Made by a program: the position numbers and the translations under genes. A stretch of 21,956 nt of DNA, taken from assembly GCA_016932895.1 (NCBI GenBank), contig JAFGCA010000346.1, positions 1 to 21,956 on the forward strand. The letters are read 5' to 3'. Positions 6,511 to 15,004 of this stretch are shown here, piece by piece; within the stretch, counting starts at the first letter, position 1, and each line of letters opens with the position of its first letter. This DNA is from Sedimentisphaerales bacterium. GTDB taxonomy: Bacteria > Planctomycetota > Phycisphaerae > Sedimentisphaerales > SG8-4. Below the pieces are notes generated by a model, which saw only the letters and a list, made by a program, of their open reading frames with translations, ran no database searches and was not told where the DNA came from.

Positions 6511-6764
6511 TATTCTCGCTGAAATAACCTGAGTTCTCGGGCGGAACGCCCGTGTCTCCTGTCCGGCCGCCCGCATCCCGCAGGAGAAGCCTGATCTGCG
6601 TCATTACGAGTGGTCCACCGCCGCCCTTCTTCGCACGACTACGCCACGGACTGCATGGCGATTGCGAACTGCTTACCGCACATGGGGCGGGGAAGTGGCT
6701 TGCTGTCGTGTGCGTAGTTCCCAGGCGACGAATCGCCTTACGGAGCGCGAAGACCAACGTGCAG
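6511..6764. other. Intergenic region with a UUCG hairpin
   Basis: No convincing gene is visible. On the minus strand AGGCGA-UUCG-UCGCCU (6738-6723) forms a 6-bp stem capped by a stable UUCG-type loop, 27 nt after the stop of the HTH gene. It may help terminate or protect the HTH/DUF2975 transcript, although no U tract follows. The remaining sequence has open frames but no recognisable protein. Confidence 0.35.
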
Positions 6765-6983
6765 TTATGCGTCGGGTCCCTGGTCGGGGACGAATTCGAT
6801 TAATTCGCCCGGGGTGCAGTTGAGGACCTGGCACAGCGTTTCGAGGGTGGAGAAGCGAATGGCGCGGGCCTTGTTGGTTTTCAGGATGGACAGGTTGTTG
6901 GCCGCCAGACCCGTTTGTTCGGCCAGGTCTTTGAGCTTCATGTTTCGGTCGAGGAGTAGATGACCGAGTCGTATGCGAATCAT
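6765..6983 (-). CDS. XRE-type HTH regulator (YozG-like, DUF2975 partner)
   Basis: The 72-residue protein starts at ATG 6983 with GAGG 8 nt upstream. Almost the whole length is a helix-turn-helix of the HTH_26 type: MIRIRLGHLLLDRNMKLKDL, AEQTGLAANNLSILKTNKA (recognition region about 20-40) and STLETLCQVLNCTPGELIEF. Such small regulators commonly pair with DUF2975 membrane proteins, as here, where the partner ends 11 nt upstream on the same strand. It probably binds the dyad inside the operon promoter at 7575-7587, which would be autoregulation. Confidence 0.85.
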   Translation of the reverse strand: MIRIRLGHLLLDRNMKLKDLAEQTGLAANNLSILKTNKARAIRFSTLETLCQVLNCTPGELIEFVPDQGPDA

Positions 6984-6994
6984 GGGGCAGGCCT

Positions 6995-7510
6995 CTATAC
7001 CAGCGTTTTGGATTCTCTGACGATCGAGACGACCTTTCGCAGCACCAGAGCGATGCCCAGCCAGATCAGCGCGTGCAAGGCAACAGAGGCACCCACAAAG
7101 ACCCACCGGAAAACGCGAGAAAGGCCGACTCCCGGCACCTCCGCCGCCGCTGGCGTTTGCAGGGCGACCTGGATGGACACCACGATGAAATAGAGAACGT
7201 AGGCGTAGATGATCTTGTCGCCGTGCCTGAGAAGCCACTTTGGCTCCCCTTCGTCGGCGAGGAGAAACGATATGAATTCAGCGAAAACCAACGCCACGAA
7301 ACTGCAGAATGCGATCAGCGGCAGTTTGGTCAAGAGGTCTACGCGCCAGGGCCCCGCAGCGCCAATACCCGGGCCTGCCGACAGCGTCAGAACGAGCAAC
7401 AGGGCAACCAGGACACCGATGGCGCCCAGGCCAGACAACCCGCAAAACCGCGCCGCGCCCGCACAGAGCCGCAACAGAGTCCGATTCTCCGTCAGAAACC
7501 TGGATTCCAT
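6995..7510 (-). CDS. DUF2975-like four-helix membrane protein
   Basis: Starts at ATG 7510 after GGGAGAAAGGACC (a longer TTG version adds five residues). The 171-residue product has four hydrophobic helices at about 27-46, 60-84, 98-118 and 135-158, with a cytoplasmic-looking basic end. Layout, length and the adjacent HTH gene match DUF2975 proteins. Their biochemical role is not established; they are thought to modulate the partner regulator from the membrane. It is the first gene of a two-gene operon under the promoter at 7570-7597. Confidence 0.75.
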   Translation of the reverse strand: MESRFLTENRTLLRLCAGAARFCGLSGLGAIGVLVALLLVLTLSAGPGIGAAGPWRVDLLTKLPLIAFCSFVALVFAEFISFLLADEGEPKWLLRHGDKIIYAYVLYFIVVSIQVALQTPAAAEVPGVGLSRVFRWVFVGASVALHALIWLGIALVLRKVVSIVRESKTLV

Positions 7511-7569
7511 GGTCCTTTCTCCCAAAAGTCAACTTCCCGTATGTTACCAAGAGCTACTCAACACTGCCA

Positions 7570-7597
7570 AATATAACGATTATCGTTGCATTGTCAA
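7570..7597 (-). promoter_or_regulatory. Promoter with overlapping operator dyad for the DUF2975-HTH operon
   Basis: On the minus strand a consensus TTGACA (7597-7592) and TATATT (7575-7570) are 16 nt apart. The spacer contains the perfect dyad AACGAT-A-ATCGTT (7587-7575), which reaches the edge of the -10. A repressor bound there would exclude RNA polymerase; the operon's own HTH protein is the obvious candidate. Confidence 0.6.
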
Positions 7598-7634
7598 TGA
7601 TAAACCGCATGCCAATTGAGCTTTTTTTCCGCCG

Positions 7635-7690
7635 TTTTCGTGGGCGTGCAAATCTGGTATGCTGTCGCCGGTCGACGCCCAAACGGCGTC
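7635..7690 (+). promoter_or_regulatory. Possible promoter and start-site hairpin for the GH127 gene
   Basis: TTTTCG (7635-7640) and TATGCT (7658-7663) are 17 nt apart, giving a start near 7670. Just after it, GACGCC-CAAAC-GGCGTC (7674-7690) forms a perfect 6-bp hairpin in the leader. The -35 element is weak, so this is tentative. The GH127 ATG follows at 7734 with AGGAGGT at 7723-7729. Confidence 0.3.
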
Positions 7691-7733
7691 ATGCAATGGA
7701 TGTACGTACGCGAAAGATTCACAGGAGGTCTTC

Positions 7734-10211
7734 ATGAGTAAGTCGCGAATTGTTCTGGCTGCGGTCGCAGCTCTTGTCTTTCTCAGCGTGTCGCCCGCTT
7801 CCGTTCGGGTGGTGCCGGCGCCGCCGAGGTCGGTGGCGAATGATTTCTACGTCAGCAATCAGGCGCCGCTGGAGCCGAGCCGGCTGGTGAAACTGCCGGT
7901 CGGGGCCGTCGAGCCGCAGGGCTGGGTGCGCCGGCAGATCGAACTGCAGGCGGACGGCTTCATCGGGCACCTGACCGAAATCAGCCGCTTCCTCAAAAAG
8001 GACGGCAACGCCTGGCTCGCCCGCGACGGCAAAGGCCACAGCCCCTGGGAAGAGGTCCCCTACTGGCTCAAGGGCTTCGGCGACACGGGCTACCTCCTCA
8101 AGGACCGGCGGATCATGGACGAAGCCAAGGTCTGGATCGAGGGCATCCTCAACAGCCGCCAGAGCGACGGCTGGTTCGGACCGGTCGCCAACAAGACCGG
8201 CTCGCGCCGCCAGGACGGGGCCCCCGACCTCTGGCCCAACATGATCGCGATGAACGCGCTGCAATCGTATTACGAGTACACCTACGACCCGCGCGTCCTC
8301 GAACTGATGCAACAGTACTTCAAGTGGCAGTTGACCGTGCCGGACGAGAAGTTCCTTCCGCCCTTCTGGCAGCAACAGCGGGCCGGCGACAACATGGCCA
8401 GCGTCTATTGGCTCTACAACCGCACCGGCGAGGAATACCTGCTCCAGCTCGCCGAGAAGATCCAGCACAACATGGCCGACTGGACCGAGACGGTGGCGAG
8501 CTGGCACAACGTCAACATCGCCCAGTGCTTCCGCGCTCCGGCCATCTTCTTCCAACAGTCGCGCGACCGGTATCACCTCCAGGCCACCGAGCGCAACTAC
8601 AACATGATCTGGGGCATCTATGGCCAGGTCCCCGGCGGTATGTTCGGCGGCGACGAGAACTGCCGCAAAGGCTACTACGGGCCGCGACAGGCCATCGAGA
8701 CCTGCGGCTCCGTCGAGTTCATGCTCTCCTGCGAAATCCTCCTGGCCATCACCGGCGATCTGACCTGGGCCGACCGCTGCGAGGACGTCGCGTTCAACAC
8801 GTTCCCGCCTTCCCTGACGGCCGACCACAAGGGCCTGCACTACCTGACCAGCCCCAACGCCTGTCAGCTCGACAGCCAGAACAAGGCCCCCGGCATCCAG
8901 AACGGCGGGCAGATGCTCTCGTACAATCCGCACAGCTACCGCTGCTGCCAGCACAACGTCTCGCACGGCTGGCCCTATTACGCCGAGAGCCTCTGGATGG
9001 CGACGCCCGACAACGGCCTGGCGGCGGTCTTCTACGCCGCCTCCGAGGTCACCGCCCGGGTCGGCGACGGACAGCGCGTGACACTGAAGGAGACGACCCG
9101 CTATCCGTTCAGCGATGCGATCGAATGGAAGCTCAGCACGGACAAGCCCGTGCAGTTCCCGCTGTACCTGCGCGTTCCCGGCTGGTGCGAGGCGCCGGCG
9201 CTGCGCGTTAACGGCCGAAAGGTGGCCGTCCACACCGAGCCGCGGACGTTCATCGTCATCGACCGCCAGTGGGAGAATGGCGACACCGTCGAGTTGACGC
9301 TGCCGATGGAGTTACGGCTGCGCTATTGGATTCGCAACGCCAACACGGTCTCGGTGGATCGCGGGCCGCTGACCTACTCGCTCAAGATCGGCGAGAAGTA
9401 CACCCGCTACGGCGGCACCGACGCCTGGCCCGCTCTGGAGGTTTATCCGACGTCGGCATGGAACTACGGCCTCCTCATCGACCCAGCCAAGCCGCTGGAC
9501 GAGCAGTTCGACGTCAAAGAGAAGAAATGGCCGCAGGACAACCAGCCGTTCGTCACGACCGCCGCGCCGATCGAGATTACCGCCAGGGCCCGGAAGATTC
9601 CGAACTGGCAGGCGGACCATCGCGGCCTGATCGACGAGGTCCAGCCCAGCCCCGTCAAATCCGCCGAGCCCACCGAGACGGTGACGCTGATTCCGATGGG
9701 TGCGGCGCGCCTGCGGATTTCCGCCTTCCCGTGGATCGGCGACGGCCCCGGGGCAACGCAGTGGCAACTGCCGGCAGGACCGCCCGCCGCCAGGATCCCG
9801 ACGACGGCCTCGCACTGCCACGGAGGCGACACCATCGCGGCGCTGAGCGACGAGAAGCTGCCGGCGAACTCGAACGACCACGACATCCCGCGCATGACCT
9901 GGTGGAGCCATACGGGGACCACCGAGTGGGTGCAATACGACTTCAAGAAGCCCCGCAAGGTCAGCCGGGCCGAGGTCTACTGGTTCGACGACGCGCCCAC
10001 CGGCGGCGGCTGCCGCATCCCGCAGTCCTGGAAGCTGTTGTACAAGGACGGAGACGCCTGGAAACCGGTGGCCGGCGCCTCGCCCTACGGCGTCCAGAAG
10101 GACCGGTTCAACACCGTGACCTTTGCCGAGGTCACGACGTCGGCGCTGCGTCTGGAAGTCCGGCTCCAAGGCGACTACTCCGGCGGTATCCTCGAATGGC
10201 GCGTCAAGTGA
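7734..10211 (+). CDS. GH127 family glycoside hydrolase (beta-L-arabinofuranosidase-like), exported
   Basis: Start ATG 7734 has a strong AGGAGGT. The 825-residue protein has a signal peptide (MSKSRIVLAAVAALVFLSVS), then a DUF1680/PF07944 (alpha/alpha)6 barrel over about 45-530. The Cys-Glu-zinc active site of this family is visible: E322-T-C324 in AIETCGSVEF, and C404-C405 in SYRCCQHN. C404 corresponds to the nucleophile Cys417 of the Bifidobacterium enzyme HypBA1, and E308 in GGDEN is a candidate acid/base. A beta-sandwich follows (530-690), then a C-terminal F5/8-type-C-like module (about 695-825). Characterised GH127 enzymes release beta-L-arabinofuranose; related ones act on other sugars, so the substrate is inferred. 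It leads the co-directional cluster that continues at 10279. Confidence 0.9.
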   Translation: MSKSRIVLAAVAALVFLSVSPASVRVVPAPPRSVANDFYVSNQAPLEPSRLVKLPVGAVEPQGWVRRQIELQADGFIGHLTEISRFLKKDGNAWLARDGKGHSPWEEVPYWLKGFGDTGYLLKDRRIMDEAKVWIEGILNSRQSDGWFGPVANKTGSRRQDGAPDLWPNMIAMNALQSYYEYTYDPRVLELMQQYFKWQLTVPDEKFLPPFWQQQRAGDNMASVYWLYNRTGEEYLLQLAEKIQHNMADWTETVASWHNVNIAQCFRAPAIFFQQSRDRYHLQATERNYNMIWGIYGQVPGGMFGGDENCRKGYYGPRQAIETCGSVEFMLSCEILLAITGDLTWADRCEDVAFNTFPPSLTADHKGLHYLTSPNACQLDSQNKAPGIQNGGQMLSYNPHSYRCCQHNVSHGWPYYAESLWMATPDNGLAAVFYAASEVTARVGDGQRVTLKETTRYPFSDAIEWKLSTDKPVQFPLYLRVPGWCEAPALRVNGRKVAVHTEPRTFIVIDRQWENGDTVELTLPMELRLRYWIRNANTVSVDRGPLTYSLKIGEKYTRYGGTDAWPALEVYPTSAWNYGLLIDPAKPLDEQFDVKEKKWPQDNQPFVTTAAPIEITARARKIPNWQADHRGLIDEVQPSPVKSAEPTETVTLIPMGAARLRISAFPWIGDGPGATQWQLPAGPPAARIPTTASHCHGGDTIAALSDEKLPANSNDHDIPRMTWWSHTGTTEWVQYDFKKPRKVSRAEVYWFDDAPTGGGCRIPQSWKLLYKDGDAWKPVAGASPYGVQKDRFNTVTFAEVTTSALRLEVRLQGDYSGGILEWRVK

Positions 10212-10278
10212 CAGCACCGCGACAAGGGTGACCTCAGCCAGCCGGGAGCATGCCGATGTAGCACGGAGGTAGCCACCG

Positions 10279-11784
10279 ATGACGAAACGCAAAGCGACTC
10301 GAAGGCGGGGCCCCCGAAAGCCCCGCGCCCGGCGTACGAAGCCTCCGATCCGCGCGGCGCGGCCGAAAAAGAAGCTCGTCATCGGCGCCGTGCTTTGTGG
10401 AACCGTCGCTGTCGTATGTATCGCCGCAGCGCTGCTCTGGCGGACCCGGCACACGCCGCACGCCGAGCAGACACAACAGACACCTGCGCCCCAAGTCCCC
10501 ACGGAACAGTCCGTATCGGACGAGTCCGCTGAATCCGCGATCCCGGTGCCGGAGCCACCCGCCGAACCGGCGCTTTCCCCGGAAGAATGGGACCGAGCCT
10601 TGCGAGAGGAGCAAATGGCGGTCGCCCGGGAGCTGGCGGCGGCCCTGCCCGATGATTCCAACGCCGCCTTTCTGATGGGAATGGCGGCGCTGGAGCAGGG
10701 TGACGTCGAGCTTGCCACGCAGCACCTTCAGCGGGCCCTGGAGCTTCAGCCCAACCGGGCCGACGCCTACGACCATTTAGGCCGGACCGCCTTTCTCCAG
10801 GGAGATTATGACAAAGCGGCCGCCATGTTCCAGAAGGCCCTGGAGATCGATCCGACGGCAGCCGGGTCCTATTTCCGTCTGGGCAAGGCGCTGCTGTTCC
10901 TGCGCCGACACGCAGAAGCGATTGAGGCCCTGCAAAAGGACATCGAGCTGACGCCCCAGCCCGGCGAGAGCCATTGCCTGCTGGGAGAAGCGTATCTGCA
11001 GTTGCAGCAGTACCAGAAGGCCCGCGACCACTACGAGGCGGCGATTCGGATCAAGCCGGACTTTGCGAAGGCGTATTACGGCCTGGCAACCGCTTGTGCG
11101 AGACTGGGCCTCGCGGAGGAATCGCAGGGAGCCCGCGCGAAGTTCAAGGAGCTTGAAGCCGAGGATCGCCGGGCCGGACGGCACTGGCGCCGGGTGCTCG
11201 ATCCTCTCCAGGGCACGCGCGAAAGCGTAGCACACACGCATACGGATATCGGCCGGGTCTACCGTGCCCGGGGCGACCTGGACCGCGCCCGGCAACTGTG
11301 GGAAAAGGCCGCCTCGATCGACCCCAACAATGTCGTCTGCCGGTTCGAGCTGGCCACGCTTCACTTGCAGCAACAACGCCCTCTCGACGCCCTCAAACTC
11401 CACCGGGAACTGACGCGGATCGATCCCAACAACGGCGTCAGCCATTACTTCATCGGAACGATCAGCGCCCAGTTGAATCGCTTCGACGATGCGGAAGCGG
11501 CCTACAAGAAGGTCATCGAAGTCGCCCCGCAGCGCGCCGACGGATACCGCGCCCTGGCCCAGCTCTATCTGCAAATCAATCGCGATCCCGGCCAGGCCCG
11601 CAGCCTCGCTGCCCGGGCGGTGCAGCGCGAGCCCAGCGCCTTGAATTATTCGGTGCTGGCGGCCGCCTGCGACCACAGCGGCGACCGCACCGGCGCCCTG
11701 GCGGCCCTCGAACAGGCCCTCCGCCTGGAGCCCGGCAACGACAGGTACCGGACCATGTATGACGCAATCAAGAGGAGGCCGTAG
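10279..11784 (+). CDS. Membrane-anchored TPR protein
   Basis: ATG 10279 has GGAGGT 8 nt upstream and lies 67 nt after the GH127 stop. The 501-residue protein begins with a very basic cytoplasmic tail (1-32), then one membrane helix (about 33-54), then a Pro/Glu-rich linker (60-105). About ten tetratricopeptide repeats follow (about 125-495), for example ADAYDHLGRTAFLQGDYDKA, AGSYFRLGKALLFLRRHAEA and VSHYFIGTISAQLNRFDDAE. The repeats should be outside the cytoplasm and act as a protein-binding scaffold. The stop TAG is followed by one base and then the ATG of the UnbV-type gene, so the two are almost certainly co-translated. TPR and UnbV/FG-GAP modules often occur as neighbours or fusions. Confidence 0.88.
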   Translation: MTKRKATRRRGPRKPRARRTKPPIRAARPKKKLVIGAVLCGTVAVVCIAAALLWRTRHTPHAEQTQQTPAPQVPTEQSVSDESAESAIPVPEPPAEPALSPEEWDRALREEQMAVARELAAALPDDSNAAFLMGMAALEQGDVELATQHLQRALELQPNRADAYDHLGRTAFLQGDYDKAAAMFQKALEIDPTAAGSYFRLGKALLFLRRHAEAIEALQKDIELTPQPGESHCLLGEAYLQLQQYQKARDHYEAAIRIKPDFAKAYYGLATACARLGLAEESQGARAKFKELEAEDRRAGRHWRRVLDPLQGTRESVAHTHTDIGRVYRARGDLDRARQLWEKAASIDPNNVVCRFELATLHLQQQRPLDALKLHRELTRIDPNNGVSHYFIGTISAQLNRFDDAEAAYKKVIEVAPQRADGYRALAQLYLQINRDPGQARSLAARAVQREPSALNYSVLAAACDHSGDRTGALAALEQALRLEPGNDRYRTMYDAIKRRP

Positions 11785-11785
11785 C

Positions 11786-13486
11786 ATGGCAGTACCGGGC
11801 CACAACGGTTCCACCAACTTGCGACGCCGAACAGTAGCGGTGCTGTTCTGCCTGTGCGCCTTTCAATTCCCGTGCGTCCGCGCCGCCATCGTGCTTCGGG
11901 ATGTCACTGAAGAGACCGGGATTTCTTTCGTTCACACCGACGGGAACTGCGGCAAACGGTACATCGTCGAGACCGTCAGCGCCGGCGTGGCGCTGCTCGA
12001 CTACGACCGCGACGGTGACATCGACATCTACTTCCTCAACGGCGCCCCCCTGCGCGGCGCCACCGTAGAGACAGCCCCAAAGAACGCCCTCTATCGCAAT
12101 GACGGCCGCTGGCAGTTCACGGACGTGACCGAAGAAGCCGGCGTCGGAGACACGGGATACGGCCTGGGCGTGGCCGCCGGCGATTACGACAACGACGGCG
12201 ACCTCGACCTGTACCTGAACAACTATGGGCCCAACGTTCTCTACCGCAACGACGGCGACGGCACCTTCACCGACGTCACAAAGGAAGCCGGCGTGGCCGA
12301 CGGCGACTACGTCGGCGCGGGAACCTGCTTCCTGGATATCGACAAGGACGGCGACCTGGACCTCTACGTCTCGCGCTACGTCGATTTCACGTATGAGAAC
12401 CACCAGATCTGCCGCTTCAACGGCTATCCCGGCTACGTCGGCCCGCTCAACTACGACCCCACGCCCGACGCCCTCTACCGCAACAACGGCGACGGCACCT
12501 TCGCCGACGTCAGTGTGAGTTCCGGTGTGGCCGCCCATAAGGGGACCGGGATGGGAATGGTCTGCGCCGACTTCGACAACGACGGCGATACGGACATCAT
12601 CGTCGGCAACGACGTCGCCGGCAACTTCGTCTTCCAGAACGACGGCACGGGCACATTCGAAGAAATCGGCCTCTTCTCCGGCCTGGCTTACGACATCAGC
12701 GGAAACGCCCAGGGCACCATGGGAATCGAATGCGGCGACTACAACAACGACGGCCTGCTCGATTTCCACGCCACCTCGTACCAGCGTGATCTGGCGACCC
12801 TCTACAAAAACCGCGGCGCCGGCGCCTTCGACGACGTCACGCAGATCACCGGCGTCGGCGATGGGACGCTGCCCTACGTGACGTGGGGCAACGGCATGGT
12901 CGACTTCGACAACGACGGCGACCGTGACATTTTCATCGCTTGCGGCCATCTCCACGACAACGTCGCGCTGTTCGACAAGGTCACCGCATACCACGTGCCA
13001 AACATCCTGGCCGAGAACGTCGGCGGCGAAAAGTTCGTCAACGTCTCGGACCGCAGCGGCGACGGCCTGGCCGTCACGCTCAGCAGTCGCGGCGCCGGCT
13101 TCGACGATCTCGACAACGACGGCGATATCGACGCCGTCATCCTCAACTCCCGGCACGAGCCCACGATCCTGCGCAACGATTCCGCCAACAACCACCACTG
13201 GCTCCAGATCCGGCTGCAAGGAACGAAAACCAACCGGGACGGCGTCGGCGCCCACGTCAGGGTCACCGCCGGCGGCGCCACGCAGCTCGATGAAGTTCAC
13301 AGCGGACGAGGCTATCAAAGCCACTTCGGGATGCGCCTGCACTTCGGCCTCGGCAAGCGGACCACGGCCGAGCGCGTGGAGGTGCGCTGGATCGGGGGCG
13401 GAACCGACATCTTTGAAAACCTGGCCGCCGACCGGCTCGTGACTCTCGTCGAAGGCAGCGGACAACCTGGAGAACCGGCACCATGA
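11786..13486 (+). CDS. Secreted FG-GAP/VCBS repeat protein with C-terminal ASPIC/UnbV domain (CRTAC1-like)
   Basis: ATG 11786 has GAGGAGG upstream, inside the end of the TPR gene. The 566-residue protein has an N-terminal signal (RRRTVAVLFCLCAFQFPCVRA), then a beta-propeller with seven calcium-type loops of form DxDxDGDxD: DYDRDGDID, DYDNDGDLD, DIDKDGDLD, DFDNDGDTD, DYNNDGLLD, DFDNDGDRD and DLDNDGDID. The C-terminal ASPIC/UnbV module spans about 465-550 (DGVGAHVRVTAGG, VHSGRGYQSHFG, LHFGLG). The family is extracellular, calcium-stabilised and probably involved in adhesion or protein interaction; no enzymatic activity is established. Its stop overlaps the next start as ATGA. Confidence 0.92.
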   Translation: MAVPGHNGSTNLRRRTVAVLFCLCAFQFPCVRAAIVLRDVTEETGISFVHTDGNCGKRYIVETVSAGVALLDYDRDGDIDIYFLNGAPLRGATVETAPKNALYRNDGRWQFTDVTEEAGVGDTGYGLGVAAGDYDNDGDLDLYLNNYGPNVLYRNDGDGTFTDVTKEAGVADGDYVGAGTCFLDIDKDGDLDLYVSRYVDFTYENHQICRFNGYPGYVGPLNYDPTPDALYRNNGDGTFADVSVSSGVAAHKGTGMGMVCADFDNDGDTDIIVGNDVAGNFVFQNDGTGTFEEIGLFSGLAYDISGNAQGTMGIECGDYNNDGLLDFHATSYQRDLATLYKNRGAGAFDDVTQITGVGDGTLPYVTWGNGMVDFDNDGDRDIFIACGHLHDNVALFDKVTAYHVPNILAENVGGEKFVNVSDRSGDGLAVTLSSRGAGFDDLDNDGDIDAVILNSRHEPTILRNDSANNHHWLQIRLQGTKTNRDGVGAHVRVTAGGATQLDEVHSGRGYQSHFGMRLHFGLGKRTTAERVEVRWIGGGTDIFENLAADRLVTLVEGSGQPGEPAP

Positions 13487-14955
13487 GATTGCGATTTCTG
13501 CTTCTTTTTCAGGCCGTCGGATTCCTGAGCTTTCTCTGTAGTCTTGCATGCGCCGAGACGGCCGATCTGCCGGCCGACGTGCTGCGGGACAAAATCCGAG
13601 GCGGCCTGCTGGGCCAGATTCTGGGCAACCTCAACGGGCTGCCCCACGAGATGAAGTACATCCACGAGCCCGGCAACGTCACGGACTACGTGCCCGCCCT
13701 GCCCGACGGCGCGCAGACGGACGACGACACCGATTTCGAGTGGGTCTACGTCACCGTGATGCAGAACGAGAACCGCCTACTCCTGCCGCCGCAGCGCATC
13801 GCCCGCCTGTGGCGGACGCGCATCAACCAGCGCATCTGGTGCTCCAACCAGTACGCGCGGCAGTTGATGGACCTCGGTATCGAGCCCCCGCTGACGGGGA
13901 TGAGCGTTTTGAATCCGTGGGCCGATTTCAACATCTCGGGCCAGTTCATCTGCGAGACGTTCGGCCTGATCGCGCCGGGCATGCCGCAGACGGCCGCGCG
14001 CATCGGCCTGAACTACACGAGCGTCACCATCGACGGCGAGCCCGCCCAGACCACGCAGCTTTTCACGACGATGATCGCTCTGGCGTTTTTCACCGATGAC
14101 GTCGATGCCCTTCTCGACGGCGGCGCCGCCGCGATCGATTCGCGCAGTGACGTCCGCCGCATCGTCGAAGACGTGCGCCGCTGGCACCGGAGCCACCCGG
14201 CCGACTGGAAAGCGACGCGCCGACTCCTCAAAGAGAAATACAGCCGCCACAACGGCGCCATGCGCGACCGCAACGGCTACGAACTGAACACCGGCGCGAC
14301 CGTCGCCGCGTTGCTCTACGGCGGCGGCGACTTCGTGCAGACGCTGATCGCGGCCTTCAATTTCGGCTGGGACGCCGACAACACCGCCGCCACCGCCGGC
14401 ACCATCGTCGGCGTCATCAAAGGCTACCGCTGGATGCTCGCGCAGGAGTGGCGCATCGTCGACCGCTACCGCAACACCACGCGCCAGAACATGCCCGCTG
14501 ACGAGACGATCACCAGCTTCGCGGATCGTCTCGTCGATCTGGCCGAGAACGTCATCGTCGAAAACGGAGGCTCCAGGGCCGCCGACGGCGCCCGGTTCGT
14601 CTATCGCATCGACACCCAGAGGCCCGCCTGCGTGCAATCTCTGGAGAGTCCCGACGAACAGGCGTCGCGACTGAAGGCCGAAATGCGCTTCGCTATCGAG
14701 CGTGACATCGCGGACGAAACTTCCGAGCAGCGTGCGGCACGGGCCGCCTACGTGGCAATCTGCCTGGACCTGGCCGAACGGATCAGGCAGCGGCACCCGC
14801 AGTCGTGGTCGCGGGCCGTCGAGGCGTTGAACCGCTACGACAAGGTAATCCAGGCGATCTTCCATCACAGCCCCACACCCCGCGGCGAAACGCTGCGACA
14901 GAAAGCACTGACCGCCGGCCTCAAGAAGCCGGCGCAGCGAAAGCCCTTGTGGTAA
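13483..14955 (+). CDS. Exported ADP-ribosylglycohydrolase-fold protein
   Basis: The ATG at 13483 overlaps the previous stop by 4 nt (ATGA), indicating coupled translation. The 490-residue protein has a clear signal peptide (MRLRFLLLFQAVGFLSFLCS, cleavage after about residue 24). The PF03747 fold follows: RGGLLGQILGNLNG (39-52), the first metal motif QTDDDTDFEW (78-87) and the second, FGWDADNTAATAG (294-306). Canonical members read D-x-D-T in the second motif; here it is D297-A-D299-N300-T301. Typical DraG/ARH enzymes cleave ADP-ribose from proteins in the cytoplasm; an exported member more likely acts on another N- or O-glycosidic substrate. Residues 360-490 form a helical C-terminal extension without recognised motifs. 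Confidence 0.85.
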   Translation: MRLRFLLLFQAVGFLSFLCSLACAETADLPADVLRDKIRGGLLGQILGNLNGLPHEMKYIHEPGNVTDYVPALPDGAQTDDDTDFEWVYVTVMQNENRLLLPPQRIARLWRTRINQRIWCSNQYARQLMDLGIEPPLTGMSVLNPWADFNISGQFICETFGLIAPGMPQTAARIGLNYTSVTIDGEPAQTTQLFTTMIALAFFTDDVDALLDGGAAAIDSRSDVRRIVEDVRRWHRSHPADWKATRRLLKEKYSRHNGAMRDRNGYELNTGATVAALLYGGGDFVQTLIAAFNFGWDADNTAATAGTIVGVIKGYRWMLAQEWRIVDRYRNTTRQNMPADETITSFADRLVDLAENVIVENGGSRAADGARFVYRIDTQRPACVQSLESPDEQASRLKAEMRFAIERDIADETSEQRAARAAYVAICLDLAERIRQRHPQSWSRAVEALNRYDKVIQAIFHHSPTPRGETLRQKALTAGLKKPAQRKPLW

Positions 14956-15004
14956 TGCCCTTGGCCGGGACTCACCGGGGCGCAGGCCCGCGGTCGGATC
15001 GCCT

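Noticed and set aside
7719..9233. 504-codon minus-strand frame
   Set aside because: It lies within the GH127 gene, whose catalytic Glu/Cys motifs are evident.
11768..13549. 593-codon minus-strand frame rich in Val, Asp and Ala
   Set aside because: It is the complement of the repeated calcium-loop codons of the UnbV-type gene.
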